DNA from: Candidatus Loosdrechtia aerotolerans
GTDB taxonomy: Bacteria > Planctomycetota > Brocadiia > Brocadiales > Brocadiaceae
Direction of reading: 5' to 3'
NCBI GenBank assembly: GCA_021646405.1
Contig: SOER01000028.1
Span: forward strand, 1 to 41,443
DNA: 41,443 nt
The notes below the pieces were generated by a model. The model did no database searches. It was not told where the DNA came from and was given only the letters and a program-made list of their open reading frames with translations. Positions 36,540 to 41,443 of this stretch are shown in pieces (position 1 is the first letter of the stretch; every line of letters begins with the position of its first letter). Made by a program: the position numbers and the translations under genes.

Positions 36540-37300
36540 GATGTAATTTTAAAACAGGTCTTGCTCTTCGTTTTCCGCTGTACCGTCCTTATCTGTTGGG
36601 TATAGGCAAGCTCTCTCTTTATGATATCTTTATAATAGCGGAGCCTTATATCAGGATCCTCCAGAATACCCCTGAATTGTTTTGCAGGGTCTTTATAGAT
36701 AAGCTTAACAGGTATCTCTTTTACCCGCAAGCCGGCCTTCCATGCCTGCAGCCACAGTTGCAATGGCATACCATATCCATATTCTGTCAAACGCAGTAAC
36801 TTTAAGCCCTCAACCTTATATGACTTAAAACCACAGAATGCATCTGTTATATGAAAATGGGTTATACGATTTACTATACGGGTAATCTCCTGATTAATGA
36901 AATATCGGTCAGGCGGAACTTCCTGTCCTATTCTTAATGGGAAAAAATACCGGGATCCTGATAAAATGTCACAATCAGCGAATGGTATCTCGTTCAGGAA
37001 TAGCAATATTTCTTCAGGTTCATGCTGTCCATCACCATCAATAGTTATTATATATTCATATCCGTTCATTACAGCAAATCCAAATGCATCCATAATCGTC
37101 TTCCCGTATCCAAGGTTCCTTGTATGGGTGATTAGCCGGACACCTTCAATATGTTTTAACTCTTTATGAAAAGACCTGTCTGTAGAACCATCGTCTATGA
37201 CTACTATATCAGGAGAAAAATGTTTAACCTTTTTAACAAGGGTATACACATCTACTTCATTGAATATCGGTATAGCTACAAGAACCTTATTTTTATCCAT
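36536..37300 (-). CDS. Polyprenyl-phosphate glycosyltransferase (DPM1-like GT2)
   Basis: A soluble GT2 domain of 254 aa: VLVAIPIFNEVD, VVIDDGSTD, RNLGYGKTIMDAFGFA and the metal-binding DGD (88-90) in TIDGDGQHEPEEI. It lacks the C-terminal membrane helices of the larger GT2 types. This pattern is typical of dolichol-phosphate-mannose-synthase-like enzymes that charge a polyprenyl phosphate with a sugar. It could make the donor for the GT-C enzyme at 30677. It is first in a minus-strand series with hemW (4-bp overlap), efp, polyprenyl synthase and TPR lipoprotein. Confidence 0.88.
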   Translation of the reverse strand: MDKNKVLVAIPIFNEVDVYTLVKKVKHFSPDIVVIDDGSTDRSFHKELKHIEGVRLITHTRNLGYGKTIMDAFGFAVMNGYEYIITIDGDGQHEPEEILLFLNEIPFADCDILSGSRYFFPLRIGQEVPPDRYFINQEITRIVNRITHFHITDAFCGFKSYKVEGLKLLRLTEYGYGMPLQLWLQAWKAGLRVKEIPVKLIYKDPAKQFRGILEDPDIRLRYYKDIIKRELAYTQQIRTVQRKTKSKTCFKITS

Positions 37301-37684
37301 AATAGGGAACTAAGAAAAAGCATATGATATTAAGATACAGATATAATTTATATTTTTGTGATTCTGTAATTAACTATTATAGGAAAATGGTTAATTATAT
37401 GGCAAGTGAAAACCTGCAGGGAATGGGTATATTGAGTACGATTAAAATATTGACATACCATATGATAACTGATACAATTGTGCCCATCTTTGGTAGGCCT
37501 GTAAACCCTTCTAGTAAGACAGGTTAATATTGAGACACACCATAGAGTAAAGAAGATATATCATGATCCTTGCATTATCTAAAATCGTTTTTTATCCTTT
37601 TGGGTTATCTCACATCATACTGTTAAAGCAGGCTTTTCGGAGTAAGGTAAATCTTTTTATCATTTTATTATCAGAGGAAAGAAC
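37301..37684. other. 384-bp divergent intergenic region
   Basis: Lies between the minus-strand operon and ispH-ubiA, so it should hold both promoters. An open frame at 37324-37527 has no ribosome-binding site and an AT-driven composition, and I do not accept it. No hairpin or known riboswitch is seen. The RBS for the ispH-ubiA gene is AGAGGAAAG at its 3' edge. Confidence 0.5.
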
Positions 37685-39427
37685 TTGAAGGTAAAGGTCG
37701 CTAAAACTGCCGGGTTTTGTATGGGTGTTCGGCGGGCAATGGATATCCTTTTAGACGCTGCAAATGAAAAGAACGGCGATGGTAATGTTTATACAGACGG
37801 ACCTTTAATTCACAATCCACAGGTACTTGAGTATTTGGAAAAGCGGGGAATTCAGGTCGTTAAAGGACAAACAAATCTTTCGAAAAGTACTGTTATCATC
37901 AGGGCACACGGAGTAACACCGGACCGAAGAAAAGAGATGGAGGATATGGGGGCAAAGGTTTGTGACGCTACCTGCCCTCATGTTATGAGGGTCCAATCCA
38001 TAATCAAGAAATACGCTGCCCAGGGATACTCAACAATAATTGTTGGTGACAAAGGACACGCCGAAGTTATCGGGCTGCTTGGTTATGCTGAAGGGAAGGG
38101 ACATGTAGTACAGGAGTTGGAAGAGATAGAAGAACTCCCGCCAATGGATAAGGTCTGTATTGTTGCTCAAACAACCCAGGACAGACGTATGTTTAAAGAA
38201 GCGATAGAAAGGATTAAGAATCGCTATCCAAACTCAGAATCCTTTGAGACGATCTGTAGTTCCACGTATAAACGTCAGGATGAGGTTATCAGTCTTTCCA
38301 AATCTGTAGATGCCATGATTGTTGTGGGGGGAAGAGGAAGCGCCAATACGACACGGCTCGTTAAGATATGTGAATCCCAGGGAACTCCAACTATCCATGT
38401 AGAGACGGATGCCGAACTCAATCTCGACTTACTAAAAGATTACGATACCATTGGGGTAACCGCAGGTGCCTCAACACCTCACTGGATGATTAAAAGGGTA
38501 GTTGAAAAGGTACACTCGTACAAAGTCAACACATGTGAAAAATTTTTATTTACTCTAAAGAATATCATCAGCTTTTTTGTCGGAAGCTGTGTTTATGTGG
38601 GCTTCGGGGCTGCAAGTTTAAGTTATGCGAGTTCTGCACTGCTCGGTATTCAACCAAGGTTAAGTTTTGGTTTCATAGCAGCACTCTTTATATTTTCCAT
38701 GCAGGTCCTGAACCATTTTTCCAACAAAGATGCTGTAGCACTGAATGAACCTGCACGGGCAAAGTTGTACGAAAAGAAACAAACCCTTTTTGTTGGCCTC
38801 GGAATAGCCGGAGCGGTCGCATCATTCATTCTGGGCTTCATTATTAGTAAATCTATCTTCTTCTGTATCTTCTTAGCCAGTCTTTTCGGTATTTTCTACC
38901 GGTTAGAAATAATACCAAAAAGTCTATCCCGTATTATCCGGTATAGAAGTCTTGAGCAAATACCCGGTTCAAAAGAGATCTTTTATGGAATTGCATGGGC
39001 TGTCAGCACAGCATTTATACCATTCCTTGATACCAACAGATCCTTTATGCCGTCACTCTCCGTCGCCCTGGCATTTACCTTTAGTGTTGCGTTTATCAGG
39101 GCGGTAGTTCTTGATATCAGAGACATACAGGGAGACCGCATCTTAGGAAAAGAGACAATACCCATTGCAATTGGAAAACACCGAACGAAGCTCATTCTCA
39201 CTATTATCACAGCATTAGTCGCTATTCTCCTGACTGTAAGTCCATTCCTGGGGTGGACAACTACGCTGGGATACTACTTGTTACCCTGTGTTGCTTACGC
39301 TTACGCTTATCAGTACCTGTTTTATAAGGGAATTATATCTGAAGGACTAATACTCGAAACAATTGCCGATTTTAATTTTATCTTAGCCGGTATTATTGCG
39401 TTTATATGGAAATCCACCTGCTTCTAA
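37685..39427 (+). CDS. ispH: IspH-UbiA fusion: HMBPP reductase joined to a membrane prenyltransferase
   Basis: Residues 1-280 are a complete 4-hydroxy-3-methylbut-2-enyl diphosphate reductase, the last step of the MEP pathway: 4Fe-4S cysteines C12 (GFCMGVRRA), C97 (DATCPH) and C191 (ETICSST), and substrate residues H43, H75, H125, E127 and T164. From about 290 a UbiA-type prenyltransferase follows, with several membrane helices, a first motif N343-HFSNK-D349 and second motif DIRDIQGDR (477-485). UbiA enzymes put a prenyl chain on an aromatic ring or similar acceptor. The frame is continuous without an internal stop. The start is TTG at 37685 after AGAGGAAAGAAC. The UbiA acceptor is unknown. 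An upstream diphosphate pool and downstream use would sit in one membrane-bound protein. Confidence 0.92.
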   Translation: MKVKVAKTAGFCMGVRRAMDILLDAANEKNGDGNVYTDGPLIHNPQVLEYLEKRGIQVVKGQTNLSKSTVIIRAHGVTPDRRKEMEDMGAKVCDATCPHVMRVQSIIKKYAAQGYSTIIVGDKGHAEVIGLLGYAEGKGHVVQELEEIEELPPMDKVCIVAQTTQDRRMFKEAIERIKNRYPNSESFETICSSTYKRQDEVISLSKSVDAMIVVGGRGSANTTRLVKICESQGTPTIHVETDAELNLDLLKDYDTIGVTAGASTPHWMIKRVVEKVHSYKVNTCEKFLFTLKNIISFFVGSCVYVGFGAASLSYASSALLGIQPRLSFGFIAALFIFSMQVLNHFSNKDAVALNEPARAKLYEKKQTLFVGLGIAGAVASFILGFIISKSIFFCIFLASLFGIFYRLEIIPKSLSRIIRYRSLEQIPGSKEIFYGIAWAVSTAFIPFLDTNRSFMPSLSVALAFTFSVAFIRAVVLDIRDIQGDRILGKETIPIAIGKHRTKLILTIITALVAILLTVSPFLGWTTTLGYYLLPCVAYAYAYQYLFYKGIISEGLILETIADFNFILAGIIAFIWKSTCF

Positions 39428-39459
39428 ATGAATTTTATTATTAATGTTTACTATAAGTT

Positions 39460-40155
39460 ATGGAAGAAAAAAAATTAGGTATATTTGCACAGTTTAAAAG
39501 AAATGTCAGGAAAAGGATGTTGACAGGATTATTATTAATCCTGCCAATATATGTAACCTTTTTCGTTGTCAAATTTCTCTTTGGTTTTGTAGGAGGCTTA
39601 CTTTCACCTATTATAAAGAAGATATTCCTGTTTCACGGCATCTCTCCCAAAACTCATTTTGATGAATTTGTTATTACGTTTCTTGGAATTATCCTCACTT
39701 TTATGACGTTATATTTTATTGGTATTTTTGCTGCCAACTTTGTGGGTAAGGCGATCATTAACTATTTTGAAAGCCTTCTTACAAAAACCCCTATTGTTAG
39801 AAATATCTATTCATCAGTAAAACAGATAATCCATTCAATAAGCCTGCCGGGAAAACAAGCTTTTAAACGTGTCGTTCTTGTAGACTTCCCGAAAGAAGGT
39901 ACAAAATCTATTGGATTTATTACGAGCACTACAGAGTATAACGGCGAAAAGAAGATGGTCAGTATATTTATTCCGACTACACCAAATCCAACGACAGGGT
40001 TTTTAATACTGGCCCCTGAAGATACTGTTACTGATACCAATCTCACTGTAGAAGAGGCGTTTAAAATACTCTTTTCCGGTGGTGTGTTAACACCCCGTGA
40101 TATCGTAGCCTCGTTCAGGGCATCAAAAAATAGTCCCGAAACACACAACGCTTAG
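39460..40155 (+). CDS. DUF502 membrane protein
   Basis: The 231-aa protein has two membrane helices: about 19-52 (MLTGLLLILPIYVTFFVVKF) and about 68-92 (FVITFLGIILTFMTLYFIG). A conserved soluble part follows: LLTKTPIVRNIYSSVKQI, VVLVDFPKEGTKSIGFIT and VFIPTTPNPTTGF-like IFIPTTPNPTTGFLIL. This matches the DUF502 family, whose role is unknown. It follows the IspH-UbiA gene by 32 bp on the same strand, so may be co-transcribed. Confidence 0.88.
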   Translation: MEEKKLGIFAQFKRNVRKRMLTGLLLILPIYVTFFVVKFLFGFVGGLLSPIIKKIFLFHGISPKTHFDEFVITFLGIILTFMTLYFIGIFAANFVGKAIINYFESLLTKTPIVRNIYSSVKQIIHSISLPGKQAFKRVVLVDFPKEGTKSIGFITSTTEYNGEKKMVSIFIPTTPNPTTGFLILAPEDTVTDTNLTVEEAFKILFSGGVLTPRDIVASFRASKNSPETHNA

Positions 40156-40215
40156 TTTCCTGCTGAGAAAGTATTGTCCTTCATCTCATGAAATTGATAT
40201 AATGTAGCTTGTAGA

Positions 40216-40313
40216 GGGAGTGCATGTCGGCTGGTGTCGGCGACGGACTTCAAATCCGGTCTGTCCTGCTTTTTAGCAGGATAGGTGGGTTCGATTCCCA
40301 CACGCTCCCGCCA
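40216..40313 (+). tRNA. selC: tRNA-Sec (selenocysteine, anticodon TCA)
   Basis: A 98-base gene with the odd shape of selenocysteine tRNA. A long acceptor stem pairs GGGAGTG (40216-40222) with CGCTCCC (40303-40309), then G73 and an encoded CCA. The 6-bp D stem is GTCGGC/GTCGGC (40226-40231, 40236-40241, with G-U pairs). The loop CTTCAAA has anticodon TCA at 40250-40252. The long variable arm is TCCTGC/GCAGGA (40264-40269, 40276-40281). The T arm is GTGGG TTCGATT CCCAC. The eighth acceptor pair is C-A, an imperfect position. It implies that the organism makes selenoproteins, though none is recognisable in this window. Confidence 0.95.
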
Positions 40314-40359
40314 AAACATCCTTACATATCAAGCGCTTATGACTTTTGACCTCCCTAAA

Positions 40360-40468
40360 AAACCGTCACTAAACCGTCACCAAAAGAGTATTTTACTCGT
40401 TGTAAAAATCATGGGATAAAACACCTCAACGTTTCTTATCGAAATCAAAAGATTTTACTTACAACGAG
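40360..40468. repeat. Short direct and inverted repeats after selC, possible attachment region
   Basis: Two 11-bp units AAACCGTCACT and AAACCGTCACC are directly adjacent (40360-40381). CTCGTTGTAA (40396-40405) is the inverse of TTACAACGAG (40459-40468). Such repeats just beyond a tRNA 3' end are what recombinase arm sites or insertion scars look like, but no integrase gene is present and no copy of the tRNA end is repeated in the window. The attachment-site reading is inference only. Confidence 0.3.
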
Positions 40469-40592
40469 CTTAAGGAACTTTTAGAAGGAAAGATTAACTT
40501 TAAATCTTGCTTATATAACTGACGTAAGTATGCTATGAAATCTTTTCTTTTCTTGTGTTTTGGTTCAGCGTAAATTGGACAAACTCAAAACT

Positions 40593-40637
40593 AAAAAAAC
40601 TCATAATTTTGCCGAAGGCAAAATTATGAGTTTTTTT
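40593..40637. terminator. Perfect 21-bp hairpin, bidirectional terminator-like
   Basis: A7-CTCATAATTTTGCC (40593-40613) pairs without mismatch with GGCAAAATTATGAG-T7 (40617-40637) around a GAA loop. The A-run before and T-run after the stem suit intrinsic termination in either direction. It sits immediately upstream of the helicase fragment and may equally be the end of a small palindromic element. Confidence 0.6.
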
Positions 40638-40660
40638 AGGCATGGAGGAATCTCCGGATA

Positions 40661-41292
40661 TCCACTAAAACTGCCGCTTTTGTGCTGCCGATTTTGCAGC
40701 GACTGATGCAAGGGCCGCGCGGTTGTGTCCGCGCCTTGATTATCGCACCCACACGCGAATTGGCTGAGCAAATACACGAAGCTATTGGTGGGCTGAGCCA
40801 ACAAACGGGGTTGCGCAGCGTAACTGTTTATGGTGGCGTGAATATAAGACCGCAAGTTCAAAAATTGCGCGGGAAAGCCGAAATTGCCGTAGCTTGCCCT
40901 GGTCGGTTACTCGATCACATCCGCCAGGGCACAATTAATATGTCACATCTGGAAGTGCTTGTGTTAGACGAAGCAGACCGGATGTTTGACATGGGTTTTT
41001 TACCCGATATCCGGAAGATTTTAAAGCACTTGCCGGCACAACGGCAGACACTGTTTTTCTCAGCCACTATGCCCAATGACATCTGGCATTTGGCACATGA
41101 CATCTTGCGTAATCCGGCCACGGTGCAAATAAACCATACTATGCCGGTTACAACAATATCGCATACATTGTATCCGGTTGAGCAGCATCTTAAAACCTCC
41201 CTGCTCATAGCGCTCTTGCATCACATGAATATGGAGTCAGTACTCGTTTTTACCCGCACAAAACACCGCGCCAAACAAGTTGCTCAACAATT
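40661..41292 (+). pseudogene. DEAD-box RNA helicase (RhlE-like), truncated at both ends
   Basis: The frame encodes motifs Ia to III and beyond: TKTAAFVLPILQRL (remnant of motif I, the GSG of the ATP loop is gone), APTRELAEQI, CPGRLLDHI (normally TPGRL), VLDEADRMFDMGF, FFSATMP, then VFTRTKHRAKQVAQQ. Only about 210 of some 400 residues remain. The left end stops at the broken motif I, next to the 21-bp hairpin. The right end dissolves about 25 bp before the end-repeat. The GC-richer codons (GCG, CGC, TTG use) differ from the neighbouring genes, so a foreign origin is likely. Confidence 0.85.
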
Positions 41293-41316
41293 CTGTCTGT
41301 ACTATCTGTTTGATGG

Positions 41317-41443
41317 TAAGTACCTGACCGTAAGTTTTTGCACAATATTTTATGGTGTAAGAAATACGGGTCTTCTCAGTTTTGTGTGGGTAAATCTTCA
41401 TACTTCTGGTAAAAACGCCGTTACTATTTTCAAACAAAGCCCG
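41317..41443 (-). repeat. Right copy of the 127-bp inverted repeat
   Basis: The reverse complement of 87-213 with one mismatch. It follows directly on the truncated helicase gene and runs to the last base, so its outer limit is unknown. The helicase break beside it suggests that the repeat marks an insertion or recombination junction. Confidence 0.85.

Noticed and set aside
37324-37527. 67-aa open frame in the divergent promoter region
   Set aside because: No ribosome-binding site and an AT-driven composition. It would occupy the promoters of two operons.

Overview
This 41.4-kb AT-rich window looks like a piece of an anammox-type planctomycete (Brocadiales). The main clue is an octaheme cytochrome of the hydroxylamine oxidoreductase (HAO) family. 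Supporting clues are paired radical-SAM enzymes, an HPF fused to a cold-shock domain, and paired sigma-54 activators. The taxon is inferred, not proven. A near-identical 127-bp sequence sits in inverted orientation near the left end and at the right end, so the window may be a whole contig broken at a dispersed repeat.

Layout. 1-465 holds REP-like hairpins, one copy of the end repeat and a MITE-like inverted repeat. 466-4624 holds two tandem paralogous NtrC-family regulators (REC-PAS-AAA+-Fis), both on minus. 4928-8518 (minus) holds a GT2 glycosyltransferase, a B12-dependent radical SAM enzyme and a SPASM-like radical SAM enzyme. 8595-12971 holds purF, thiE, a Tat-exported DUF362 protein that seems to start at ATT, an HPF-cold-shock fusion and the tail of a dead alcohol dehydrogenase. 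13187-15304 is an orphan chemoreceptor. 15796-24472 (plus) holds a methyltransferase, two overlapping Ca2+-type P-type ATPases (the second with its C-terminal membrane module duplicated) and the HAO-like cytochrome. 25105-32344 is a decaying surface-glycan region: a flippase, an IS630 remnant, a frameshifted glycosyltransferase, an internally deleted FAD oxidoreductase and an intact GT-C glycosyltransferase. 32883-37300 (minus) runs as one probable operon: DPM1-like GT2, hemW, efp, polyprenyl synthase, TPR lipoprotein. 37685-40155 (plus) holds an IspH-UbiA fusion and a DUF502 membrane protein. 40216-40313 is tRNA-Sec (selC), followed by repeats, a long hairpin and a helicase fragment cut at both ends.

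How the genes connect. The IspH-UbiA fusion and the polyprenyl synthase lie either side of one intergenic gap and together can make and transfer prenyl chains, most simply for quinone synthesis. Two matching pairs of TGTGnCAyGTCACA-like sites, with centres 33-34 bp apart as in NtrC enhancers, occur 24 kb apart. One lies upstream of the first sigma-54 activator gene. The other lies upstream of the flippase, which also has a GG-N10-GC promoter candidate. This suggests that the sigma-54 regulators, or relatives of them, control the glycan locus.
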